Of a DNA stretch of 64,000 nt, positions 7,483 through 15,654 are shown piece after piece. The position numbers and the translations under genes were made by a program. Position 1 is the first letter of the stretch. The number at the start of each line of letters is the position of its first letter. The stretch comes from Streptomyces aurantiogriseus. Lineage in GTDB: Bacteria; Actinomycetota; Actinomycetes; Streptomycetales; Streptomycetaceae. The notes beneath the pieces are model-generated. The model searched no databases, was not told the DNA's origin, and saw only the letters and a list, made by a program, of their open reading frames with translations. Location: the NCBI RefSeq assembly GCF_014649375.1, contig NZ_BMSX01000013.1:111814-175813 (forward strand). Direction: 5' to 3'.

Positions 7483-10284
7483 ATGCGGGCATCGATCAGG
7501 CGATATCCGACTTCGCCGCGTCATCCGCCCACCGGACGTTCGCACGAAGGCCGCCCTTCCCTGCTGGACCCGCGCAGCGCAGCCGGGCAGGTGTTCCTTC
7601 TCCAGGTCGTGATCGTGGTGCTGCTGGTCGTGACTGCGGTGGCGGCCATGCTGCTCCAGGCGGCGAGCGACGCTCTGCAGCAGGCGCGCAGGGAGTCGGT
7701 CGTCGCGGCCCAGGCGTTCGCGAGTGCCCCCGGTGTTGTCCAGGCGTTCCGCAGCCCGGACCCGACCGCGGTGCTGCAGCCGCGAGCCGAAGCGGTACGG
7801 AAGCGAACGGGCGTGGATTTCATCGTCGCCATGAGCACAGAGGGAATTCGTTACACGTACCCCTACCCGGAGGAGATCGGGAAGAAGTTCGTCGGCACCA
7901 TCGAACCGGCGCGGGAAGGACGTACCGTCATCGAACAGGCCGGCGGACCGCCTCTGCCCGCCGGCAAGGGCACGGCCGTGCAGGCCGTGGTGCCCGTGAC
8001 CGACTCCCGGGGCACGGTCGTCGGCCTGGTCTCCGCAGGGATCACGGCCAAGAACGTGTCGAGACTGTGGATGCCACAGCTGCCGATCATCGTCGGTGCC
8101 GGCGTGGTGGCGCTCGCGCTCGCCACGACCGGTACGTCACTCGTGTCCCGGCGGCTGCGGCGGCAGACCCGCGGTCTGGCGCCGGCGGAGCTGGCGCGGA
8201 TGTACGAACACCACGACGCCGTCCTGCACGCTGTGCGCGAAGGGGTGCTGATCACTGACGCCGACGGTCGACTCGTGCTGGCCAACGACGAGGCGCAGCG
8301 ACTGCTGGGCCTTCCGGCGGCGGCGCAGGGACGCCCTGTGCGGGAGCTGGGGCTGCCGGAGCCGATCGGGCGCTTGATCATGTCGCCCGAGGCGGTGACC
8401 GATGAGGTGCATCTCGCGGAGGACCGCTTGCTGGCGGTGAACAAGCGGCCCACATTCCCGCACGCGGTCGAGGAAGGCAGCGTGGTGACGCTGCGGGACA
8501 CGACCGAGCTGGCTGCGGTCTCGGGGCGGGCCGAGGTGGCGCGGGAGCGACTGAAGCTGCTGTACGGGGCCGGGGTGCGCATCGGGACGACGTTGGATGT
8601 ACGGCGTACGGCCCAGGAACTGGCCGACGTGGCCGTGCCGCAGTTCGCGGACGTCGTCACGGTGGATCTGCTGGACTCGGTGCTGCAGGGATCGGAGCCG
8701 ACGGCCGAGGGATGGCGGCGTCTTCGGCGTGTGGCGACCAGCGGGGCGCACTGGAGGATGCCTGTGTACCGTGTCGGCGAAGTGATCACGTACCTGCCGG
8801 GGACCCCGCAGATGCGGACGCTGCCGGAGGGACGGAGCGTGCTGGAGGCGGACCTGCGGCAGGCTCACGGTTGGCAGGAGCAGGATCCGGACCGCGCTCG
8901 AGAGGCTCTGGAGCGCGGGTTGCACGCGCTGGTCACCGTGCCGCTGCGGGCGCGGGGAGTGCCGCTGGGCGTGGCGAACTTCTACCGGGCGGGTGACTCC
9001 CCGCCGTTCGAGCCGGAGGACGTGTCCTTCGCGGAGGAGTTGGCCGCACGGGCCGCCGTGGCCCTCGACAACGCCCGGAGATTCACCCGGGAACACGCGA
9101 TGGCGGTGACGCTGCAGCGCAGTCTGCTGCCGCGGGGGCAGCCGGACCAGGACGCGCTGGAGGTGGCCTGGCGATATCTGCCGGCGGAGGCGGGGGTGGG
9201 TGGGGACTGGTTCGACGTCATCCCGCTGCCGGGCGCCCGAGTGGCGCTGGCGATGGGCGACGTCGTCGGCCACGGGCTGCACGCCGCGGCGACGATGGGG
9301 CGGCTGCGCACCGCGGTGCACAACTTCTCGACGCTCGACCTCCCCGTGGAGGAGGTGCTCGGGCAGCTGGACGACCTGGTCGTCCGCATGGACAACGAGG
9401 AGAGCACCGGTAGTGCCACGGAAGGTCACGAGGGTGAGGGCGTGACGGGTGCGACGTGTCTCTACGCGATCTACGACCCGACAGCGGGGAAATGCACGAT
9501 GGCCCGCGCAGGACACCCCGACCCGGTGGTGGTGGGTCCGGACGGGACCGTCACCTGTTCCGACGCGCCGGCATCGGTCCCGCTCGGACTGGGAGGCCAC
9601 CCCTTCGAAACCGCCGAGCTGTACCTGCCCGAAGGTTCGCAACTGGTGCTGTACACCAACGGCCTGGTGGAGGACCGCACCCGCGACCTGGACGTCGGGC
9701 TGGATGCGCTGCGCCGGGCGTTGGACGGGGCCGGGGGGCGTACCGCGGAGGAGACGTGTCAGGCGGTGATCGATGCGTTGAAGCCGGCGCATGCCTCCGA
9801 CGACATCGCGCTGCTCGTGGCACGTACCCGGCTGTTCCCGCCCTCGTGCCTGGCCGAGTGGGACGTGCCGTCGGACCCCGCGGTGGTGCCCTCGGTGCGG
9901 GCGCACTGCAGGGAGAGGTTGCGGGAGTGGGGTCTGGAGGACATCGGATTCACCACGGAGCTGATCGTCAGCGAGTTGGTCACCAACGCGATCCGGTACG
10001 GATCGCCGCCCGTCACGGTGCGGCTTCTGCACGGGCGCTGTCTGATCTGCGAAGTGTCGGACGGCAGCAGCACATCGCCACGCCTGCGGCAGGCGACGAC
10101 CATGGACGAAGGTGGGCGTGGGCTGTTCCTCGTGGCGCAGTTCGCACAGCGCTGGGGAACGCGGTACACACCCCGGGGCAAGGTCATCTGGGCGGAACAG
10201 AGCGCTGACGACGGCGCAACCGCCGCCACGGGCCACACACCTGTCGACGTTCTGCTCGAGCAGTTCGGTGATCCCGCCCTGTGA
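7483..10284 (+). CDS. Multidomain sensor phosphatase: Cache-PAS-GAF-SpoIIE-ATPase
   Basis: 933 residues. Membrane helix 36-58, extracytoplasmic Cache-like sensor ~65-195 (DFIVAMSTEGIRYTYPYPEEIG), second helix ~200-220. Then a PAS domain from ~240 (VREGVLITDADGRLVLAN), a GAF domain ~370-545, and a PP2C/SpoIIE domain from ~560 (GVGGDWFDVIPLPG; MGDVVGHG; SDDIALLVA). A C-terminal RsbW-like ATPase carries SELVTNAIRYG and GGRGLFLVAQFAQRWGTR. One chain thus carries both phosphatase and anti-sigma kinase modules of a partner switch, driven by an outside signal. Such fusions are frequent in Streptomyces. The ligand is unknown. Confidence 0.9.
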   Translation: MRASIRRYPTSPRHPPTGRSHEGRPSLLDPRSAAGQVFLLQVVIVVLLVVTAVAAMLLQAASDALQQARRESVVAAQAFASAPGVVQAFRSPDPTAVLQPRAEAVRKRTGVDFIVAMSTEGIRYTYPYPEEIGKKFVGTIEPAREGRTVIEQAGGPPLPAGKGTAVQAVVPVTDSRGTVVGLVSAGITAKNVSRLWMPQLPIIVGAGVVALALATTGTSLVSRRLRRQTRGLAPAELARMYEHHDAVLHAVREGVLITDADGRLVLANDEAQRLLGLPAAAQGRPVRELGLPEPIGRLIMSPEAVTDEVHLAEDRLLAVNKRPTFPHAVEEGSVVTLRDTTELAAVSGRAEVARERLKLLYGAGVRIGTTLDVRRTAQELADVAVPQFADVVTVDLLDSVLQGSEPTAEGWRRLRRVATSGAHWRMPVYRVGEVITYLPGTPQMRTLPEGRSVLEADLRQAHGWQEQDPDRAREALERGLHALVTVPLRARGVPLGVANFYRAGDSPPFEPEDVSFAEELAARAAVALDNARRFTREHAMAVTLQRSLLPRGQPDQDALEVAWRYLPAEAGVGGDWFDVIPLPGARVALAMGDVVGHGLHAAATMGRLRTAVHNFSTLDLPVEEVLGQLDDLVVRMDNEESTGSATEGHEGEGVTGATCLYAIYDPTAGKCTMARAGHPDPVVVGPDGTVTCSDAPASVPLGLGGHPFETAELYLPEGSQLVLYTNGLVEDRTRDLDVGLDALRRALDGAGGRTAEETCQAVIDALKPAHASDDIALLVARTRLFPPSCLAEWDVPSDPAVVPSVRAHCRERLREWGLEDIGFTTELIVSELVTNAIRYGSPPVTVRLLHGRCLICEVSDGSSTSPRLRQATTMDEGGRGLFLVAQFAQRWGTRYTPRGKVIWAEQSADDGATAATGHTPVDVLLEQFGDPAL

Positions 10285-10325
10285 CTTGTCGGACAGCCTT
10301 CACACCGGACCGTCCCGCCGGCTGA

Positions 10326-12470
10326 TCACTCCCGCGCGGCCAGCCGCTCCTGCAGCCGCGCGTGCCGGAACTGGTAGACGGGGCCCGTCGCCCGCAGCAG
10401 ATTGCGGCGGCGCGCATCCTCGAGGAAGTGCATCAGGCGTACGGGGGTGCCCTCCTCGACATGGAGCTGTACGGCGGTGAGGGCGGTGCCGACGGCGAGG
10501 TTGCCGGCGAGGCCGGACAGGGCGCCGGTCCACAGCACGGCCGTCACGGCGAACAGCACGCCCTGCAGCGGGTTCTGCACCCAGGCCAGGATGGGGCCGA
10601 CGTACAGCGCGAGGGCCCAGCCGGTCAGCAGCCCGAGCGAGAGCCGCAGCCCTATGTGATGCCGCCACACGTCACGCGGGCCCACTGACCGCGTGTCCAC
10701 CACCGGGGGCCGGGCGTAGCCCTCCCGCACCTTGTCGTAGCGGCGCCCGGAGCCGAGCGAGAGGAAGGGCGCGCGGGAGAGGATCTCGTAGCCGCGGCCC
10801 GCCGCCAGTACCTCGCTGTAGCCGACGGGCAGGGTGACCAGGTACCAGAACCAGAACGGTGGTGCGATGTCACTCACCAGCGGTACCACCACGCAGAGCC
10901 CGGAGCCCACGAACAGCCACTGCGCGATGCCCGACAGGACCGTCCCCCGCGTGAAGATGTCGTGCCACCCCGCGCTCGACAGCGGCTGCGGTTCGCTGAG
11001 CTCCGCGACGCGCCGCGCGACCCCGTAGCCGCTCAGGACCGCGGCGAGGGGACCGACGACGGCTGTCAGAAGGGACGGACTGATGCGCCAGGCCAGCAGA
11101 AGGCCCGGAACTCCGCACACCACCGTGGAGACGATCCACACGGCGACCATCCGGGGCCGGTGGCGCGTCCAGCCGGGAATGTGCCACCAGCGCAGGTCGC
11201 GGGTGCCGTCGCGGGTGAGCCGGGCGGCGATGTGGCGGAGGGCGCGTTCGGCGGTCTCGGGGGAGTAACGAGGGCGGGGGTGGCCCGGGCGGGGGGTGTA
11301 GGCGGCGGTGACGGCGTGGTCGAGGAGATGGTTCTCGATGGCGGCGGGGGTGGGGAAGCGGACGGGGTCGAGGAGCTCGTCGACGGGTTTGTCGTCGGCG
11401 TAGACATCGCGGATCAGGGCGATGGCGAGGGGACTGGCCAGGGCGGCGGCGACGGCGGTGTGCGGCGCGTCCTCGTCGAGGAGGCGGTCGGTCACGGCCC
11501 GCCAGGCCGGCGGGGGCGTGGCGGGCAGCCGGTTGAGGAGGTACGCGGCCGCGTCGGCCGGCCGCACCGGCTGGATCTCCAGCGCGAGGGCACCACCCAG
11601 CCGCGCCTTTCTCGCGGTGAGGACGGCTTCCTTGGCGCGGGAGACGAGCACGAGCCGGAACGGAGCCCTCTCCAGCGCGCTCACCATCGCACCCCGCAGC
11701 CGGCCGGACACCTCGTCGAGACCGTCCAGGAAGAGGGCGATCCGGCCCGACTCGAGCAAGGCTCGGGCACGGTCCCGCCCGCCCCGTCCGTGGAACAGGG
11801 TGTACTCGCGGGTGAGCCGGCCGGCGGCCCAGTCGGTGGCACTGTCCTCGGCGGGCTCCCAGCCGTCGAGCGAGAGCAGGACGGGGACGGGAATACGGGC
11901 CCGGTCCGCGGGGGCCGCCTGGGCCCGATGGGCGAGTGCGTCGAGGAGCAGCAGTACGGCGGCGGCCGTCTTCCCCGCCGCCGGCGGACCGACGAGCAGC
12001 AGCCGGCCGGAGGCCAGCCCGCCGTAGACGGCGTGCAGCTCGGGCAGCCCACCGCCGCCGCGGAGCTGAGCCCGGGTCGTGAGACCGACCCCCGGCAACG
12101 GCGCGAACCGCGCCCGCCCCCCTTCGGCGGTCGCCCCGACGACCCGCCCGGCCACGTTCCGCTCGCTCACCCGCCACCGCACGGGCAGCGGCGCGGGCTC
12201 CAGCAGCCGCCGCAGCCCGGCTTCCTCGTGCCACTGCGCCCCGACGACACGGGCGAGTTCGTCGGCGGTGGTGTCGAGGGGAGAGGTGGGGGCGGGGGTG
12301 GTGTGGTGGTGGACGTTGAGGGTGTTGTGGTCACCGGCCTGGAAGGCGGTGGGGCCGTGGAAGGTGTTCCCGGAGACTTCGGCGGAAGCGGGGTCTCTGG
12401 GCTCGGGGTCTCTGGGCTCGGCGTCTCTGGGATCTCTGGGAGCGGGGTCTCTGGGAGCGGGGGCGGTCAT
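10326..12470 (-). CDS. NACHT NTPase with N-terminal RHIM-like motif and C-terminal membrane helices
   Basis: 714 residues. It starts with a Pro/Arg/Asp repeat (APRDPAPRDPRDAEPRDPEP, residues 5-24). Residues 34-49 are GNTFHGPTAFQAGDHN, a RHIM-like Q-x-G-x-x-N motif. The NACHT ATPase has Walker A LLLVGPPAAGKTAAA and Walker B ALFLDGLDEVSGR. The C-terminal ~270 residues hold four or more membrane helices (VWIVSTVVCGVPGLLLAW; WLFVGSGLCVVVPLV; LGLLTGWALALYVGPILAW) in place of a leucine-rich or WD sensor. ATG 12470 overlaps the upstream stop (ATGA), so the two genes are translationally coupled. The signal sensed is unknown. Confidence 0.85.
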   Translation of the reverse strand: MTAPAPRDPAPRDPRDAEPRDPEPRDPASAEVSGNTFHGPTAFQAGDHNTLNVHHHTTPAPTSPLDTTADELARVVGAQWHEEAGLRRLLEPAPLPVRWRVSERNVAGRVVGATAEGGRARFAPLPGVGLTTRAQLRGGGGLPELHAVYGGLASGRLLLVGPPAAGKTAAAVLLLLDALAHRAQAAPADRARIPVPVLLSLDGWEPAEDSATDWAAGRLTREYTLFHGRGGRDRARALLESGRIALFLDGLDEVSGRLRGAMVSALERAPFRLVLVSRAKEAVLTARKARLGGALALEIQPVRPADAAAYLLNRLPATPPPAWRAVTDRLLDEDAPHTAVAAALASPLAIALIRDVYADDKPVDELLDPVRFPTPAAIENHLLDHAVTAAYTPRPGHPRPRYSPETAERALRHIAARLTRDGTRDLRWWHIPGWTRHRPRMVAVWIVSTVVCGVPGLLLAWRISPSLLTAVVGPLAAVLSGYGVARRVAELSEPQPLSSAGWHDIFTRGTVLSGIAQWLFVGSGLCVVVPLVSDIAPPFWFWYLVTLPVGYSEVLAAGRGYEILSRAPFLSLGSGRRYDKVREGYARPPVVDTRSVGPRDVWRHHIGLRLSLGLLTGWALALYVGPILAWVQNPLQGVLFAVTAVLWTGALSGLAGNLAVGTALTAVQLHVEEGTPVRLMHFLEDARRRNLLRATGPVYQFRHARLQERLAARE

Positions 12471-12901
12471 CCGCCGGACCCGAAGTTGTTCTCCTGCCGG
12501 TTGTGATCGCCGGTCTGCACGGCGACGGGCCCGTGAAAGGTGTTGCCGGTCACCGCGCCACCGGCGGACCCGCTGCCGAAGTCCTTGGCGAGCGCGCCGA
12601 GTTGCCCGACGAGCAGCTCCCGCTCCTCTTCGCCGAGAGACTCCAGCAAGGAGGCGAACTCCCCCTGCCACAACACCGCGTGCACCGCCCGCACCCGTTC
12701 CCGCTCACCCTCCTCGGCGGCGGCCAGCACGGCGGCGGTCCGGTCGAGCCGGTCCAGGGCCTCGGCCTCCCGGGCGCCGTCACCCCGCCCCACGAGCCGC
12801 GCACAGCGCGTTCTGAACCAGGCCCAGGTGTCCGACCCGGCGGCCTGAACGACGGCCATCCCGCCCCCGGCCGCGACCGCGGTCAACGCTTCTGTCAGCA
12901 T
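12467..12901 (-). CDS. Small helical effector-like protein with C-terminal RHIM-like motif, partner of the NACHT protein
   Basis: 144 residues from ATG 12901, preceded by GGGGGGATC. It begins with a glycine-rich hydrophobic helix (MLTEALTAVAAGGGMAVVQA), then an amphipathic helical bundle (residues ~25-110), a Gly/Ser linker, and GNTFHGPVAVQTGDHN at 119-134. The last block is nearly identical to the motif at the N-terminus of the downstream NACHT protein. An N-terminal helical bundle plus a C-terminal amyloid-type motif is the architecture described for Bell-type cell-death effectors paired with bacterial NLRs. The motif match is seen directly. The effector role is inferred. Confidence 0.75.
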   Translation of the reverse strand: MLTEALTAVAAGGGMAVVQAAGSDTWAWFRTRCARLVGRGDGAREAEALDRLDRTAAVLAAAEEGERERVRAVHAVLWQGEFASLLESLGEEERELLVGQLGALAKDFGSGSAGGAVTGNTFHGPVAVQTGDHNRQENNFGSGG

Positions 12902-13189
12902 GCAGGTCCGATCCCCCCTGGTCGGACGCCCCTTGGAGCGGGGCGAGTAGGCGCATGCTAGCGATGGATGTCGTGGTGCAGGGGGAAAGTTGGGGGAAAC
13001 GACCTCTGCACCCTCCGTGCCGAGCAGCCACCGGGGCAACTGTGCCGAAGAACGTGACACCGAGGCTGAGACGCCTCGTACGGCCATCGGCCGCCACAGT
13101 TGGACTCTGTCCAAACGATCGTCGACGTCAGTAGCCTGGCCGCAAGTTCAGGAGCCGGCACTGGAAGCCGGCGAACGATATGGGGGGCA

Positions 13190-13405
13190 ATGCGAGTCAC
13201 CTACGACGCCTCGGCGAACATGGCGTACATCTATCTCGTCGACAGGATCGCCCCGGGCGAAGCCGTCGAACAGGTGGTTGCCGGGGAGGACACCACCGCG
13301 GTGCTCGACCTCGACTCGCAGGGCCGGGTTCTGGGCATCGAACTGTTCGACGCCAGGCGCCGGTTGCATCCCGATCTGCTGGATGTCGCTGAGCGGATCG
13401 GTTGA
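13190..13405 (+). CDS. DUF2283 domain protein
   Basis: 71 residues from ATG 13190, directly behind a GGGGGG ribosome site. MRVTYDASANMAYIYL starts it, and AVLDLDSQGRVLGIELFDA follows, both typical of DUF2283. The protein is a single small beta-rich domain and is complete. Members often occur near toxin-antitoxin or defence genes, but the function is unknown. It is divergent from the NACHT/effector pair across 288 bases. Confidence 0.85.
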   Translation: MRVTYDASANMAYIYLVDRIAPGEAVEQVVAGEDTTAVLDLDSQGRVLGIELFDARRRLHPDLLDVAERIG

Positions 13406-13533
13406 GGGGCTGGTTGCCGAGACGCCGCTTTTCTGAGGTGAGGTGAGGCGTGAGGGCCTTGGCCGCTCAGGTGTCCCAAAGCGTGATCCCACCTACGGGG
13501 GTGTCAGCAGGCCATGGCGAACGGCTTGGGGAA

Positions 13534-13962
13534 ATGAAGGCGTTCTGGATGTATCTCAGGGTGGTCAGTGAGTCCTTGCAGCCGGAGGAGATCTCCCGGC
13601 GGCTGGGAGTGGACCCTGATGAGTCGACAGCGATCGGGAGTCGCAGGCACGCCGGGTCGCCTCCCCGATCGCACGCGAGCTGGGTACGACGGGCGGACCG
13701 GCCCGGGCAGGCCGGCGCGCGACCGGAAGACCTGGAACCGGTGATCCTCGGGTGGGGGCTGGACTTCGCCCATGCCCTTGGACAGTTGGTCGCCTCCGGC
13801 GAGGCGGTCGTCTCCCTGGAGATCGTTCAGGAGATCCGGGACCTCGACGACTCGCAGCAGAAGGGCATCTTCCTGGGAGCCGAGCTGATGTCCTGGCTGG
13901 GCGCGGCCAAGGCGTCGCTCGACATCGACCAGTACGTATTCCATGAGTGCGATGAGGGATGA
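13534..13962 (+). CDS. DUF4279 domain protein
   Basis: About 142 residues. MKAFWMYLRVVSESLQPEEI leads into SRRLGVDPDESTAIGSRR and a later SWVRRA, the pattern of DUF4279, a family often found as immunity-type or stand-alone proteins. The start is uncertain: ATG 13534 has only GGGGA close upstream, and GTG 13501 is in frame. It belongs to the accessory patch between the NACHT module and the toxin relic. Function is not known. Confidence 0.75.
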   Translation: MKAFWMYLRVVSESLQPEEISRRLGVDPDESTAIGSRRHAGSPPRSHASWVRRADRPGQAGARPEDLEPVILGWGLDFAHALGQLVASGEAVVSLEIVQEIRDLDDSQQKGIFLGAELMSWLGAAKASLDIDQYVFHECDEG

Positions 13963-14177
13963 GCCGCGTTGCCGATTTGAACTGAGTGAAATTCGGCGGC
14001 AACGGGGAAAGTTGCCAACTCGGAATGAATGACGGCAGAGACGGTCTGCCGCCAGGCCTCCTTGACAGACCGGAGCAGTGGCGGACGGTGTGCCGGAGGT
14101 GCCCGGCGACCTGGGGTCGGATCGGACGTGAGCGCACATTCAACCGCCACGACCGTCGACCCGGCGAACTCAAGCGG

Positions 14178-14943
14178 TCACAGCACCAGCCGGGCCGTCA
14201 GCGCCTGCGCCAGCCGGTCCGCGTACTGGGTGAGGAGGTCGAGGGCGGGGCCGCCGCGAGCGACCCGGAAGCCGTGCCGGCGCCCGTGGAAGGCGGTTTG
14301 GACGAGGTGGAACTGAGCCCAGCGGTGGACGCGTTCGCGGTCGAGCCCGGCGGCTTCGGCGAAGGTGTCCAGGATGCGGCGCGCGACTGCGCCGGGATCG
14401 GCGTCGCGATTCTGCGCCAGGTGCCGCAGGGCGAGCGGCTTGAGCAACGTGCCGGCGTCGTACGCGGGGTCCCCGGCCCACCCCTTGGGGTCGACGGCCA
14501 GCCAGGGTTCGCGGTCGGCGCGGAGGACGTTACGGGCGTGGAGGTCGCCGTGGAACGAGGAGATCGGGCTGGTCGCGGCCGAACTCCTGGAGGGTCGCGA
14601 GGGCGGCGTCGAGGGTGCGGGCGGGGAGCGAATGCGGCAACTGCGCTGCGTCGGTACGGAGTTGCTGCGCCCAGTCGTCGGCCATGTCCCGTATGCGGGG
14701 CAGCCCCGGAGGGGCGGGGAGGGCGAGGCGTCGGCTGATTCGCCCGGCGATCGAGGCGACCTCGTCACTGTCCTCGACGTCGGCCAGGGACGAAGTCCGC
14801 ACCCGCTCCAGCAACATCGCGAACCGCTCGTCGTCCCTCTCGTACAGCTTCACGGCCCCACGCCCGCGCCAGGCTGTGAAGGCATCGGGCTCGTGGACGT
14901 TGCCCGGGTGCGGAAAGGAGACCTTGAGGACGGCGGGAGTCAC
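14178..14943 (-). pseudogene. Truncated and frameshifted aminoglycoside/hydroxyurea phosphotransferase-like gene
   Basis: Two overlapping frames together encode one phosphotransferase of the APH/hydroxyurea kinase family. The first (14530-14943) gives PAVLKVSFPHPGNVHEP through LATLQEFGRDQPDLLV. The second (14178 to about 14560) resumes at HGDLHARNVL, the catalytic loop, then WLAVDPKGWAGDPAYDAG. Removing one A at 14554-14555 restores a single frame. The first ~60-70 residues of the family (the start of the nucleotide-binding lobe) are also missing upstream of 14943. With both defects it is very likely dead, though the frameshift alone could be a sequencing error. Confidence 0.8.
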
Positions 14944-14956
14944 ATCGCCCCGAAGG

Positions 14957-15280
14957 ACGGGTGAGACTCCCGTACTTGTTCACAATTCGACACCGTGTCC
15001 CACCGTCATTGGTCCTCAGCGTCCCTCTGGCGTGGGTGCCGATTGGGTGGCGCGGACAGCTGATAATGGGAAGGGTATGGTGTGGCAGAAGCCCGGGTCG
15101 ACGGGAAATGCAGACATGCTTCGCGTGATGAACCCTACCGGTCAGTACCAGTATGGATATGTCCGTTTCTACAACAAGCATGGTCAGCCGATCGCTCTCG
15201 ACGGAAAGCCCGGTTCGAAAGCCACTACGCATATCCCGATGAAACCTGATGGCACCTATCCTCTTCCGGCGGGGTGGTAG
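14957..15280 (+). pseudogene. Orphan C-terminal tip of a polymorphic toxin (end of HINT plus toxin domain)
   Basis: The frame carries TGETPVLVHN at 14957-14986, the ending of the pretoxin HINT/autoprotease domain of actinobacterial polymorphic toxins. A ~98-residue tip domain follows with GADWVARTADNGKGMVWQKP, a YVRFYNKHGQP block and THIPMKPDGTYPLPAGW at the end. No delivery or repeat region lies upstream. Instead the frame runs antisense into the truncated phosphotransferase. There is no obvious start codon or ribosome site for the tip. Its lower GC content and the immunity gene immediately downstream support a horizontally acquired toxin cassette reduced to its tip. Confidence 0.7.
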
Positions 15281-15282
15281 GG

Positions 15283-15654
15283 ATGGACCTGAACCTGCAA
15301 GGTCAGACAGTCACCCGTGTCTGCTTCGATGGGGCTTTCACAGTTCTGGCCAGCGGAGGCTCTGAACTGCGCATTGAGACTGAGGCGGTTCTGCAGGTCC
15401 CGGGCAGGCGTCAGGTGTCTTTCGATCCAGAATTCCCGGACGTTGTGACCGTTCATCTCGTCGCACTGCTTCGTGATGTGATCAACGTTGCCGAGGTGGG
15501 AGCAGTCGGGGATCTCGTGATCGAATTTGGGAGTGGTGTGAAACTGGCCGTCCGGCCTCACGAAGATTATGAGGCTTGGGGACTTGTCCGGGGTGACGGA
15601 GGGCGAGTGATCTGCATGCCTGGAGGGGAAATTGCGTTGTGGGGTCGGGAGTGA
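15283..15654 (+). CDS. DUF6188-type immunity protein
   Basis: 123 residues from ATG 15283, three bases after the toxin-tip stop. MDLNLQGQTVTRVCFDGAFT opens it, SGGSELRIETEAVL follows, and PHEDYEAWGLV plus a final PGGEIALWG close it. This matches DUF6188, a family often found beside polymorphic toxin tips. It is complete and shows no disabling lesions. It probably bound and neutralised the adjacent toxin tip. GC content is lower than in flanking genes. Its stop overlaps the next gene's start. Confidence 0.75.
   Translation: MDLNLQGQTVTRVCFDGAFTVLASGGSELRIETEAVLQVPGRRQVSFDPEFPDVVTVHLVALLRDVINVAEVGAVGDLVIEFGSGVKLAVRPHEDYEAWGLVRGDGGRVICMPGGEIALWGRE

Noticed and set aside
13963..14177. Possible transposase remnant between DUF4279 and the phosphotransferase
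   Set aside because: Frames here show no transposase motif, and no terminal inverted repeats or target duplication were found.
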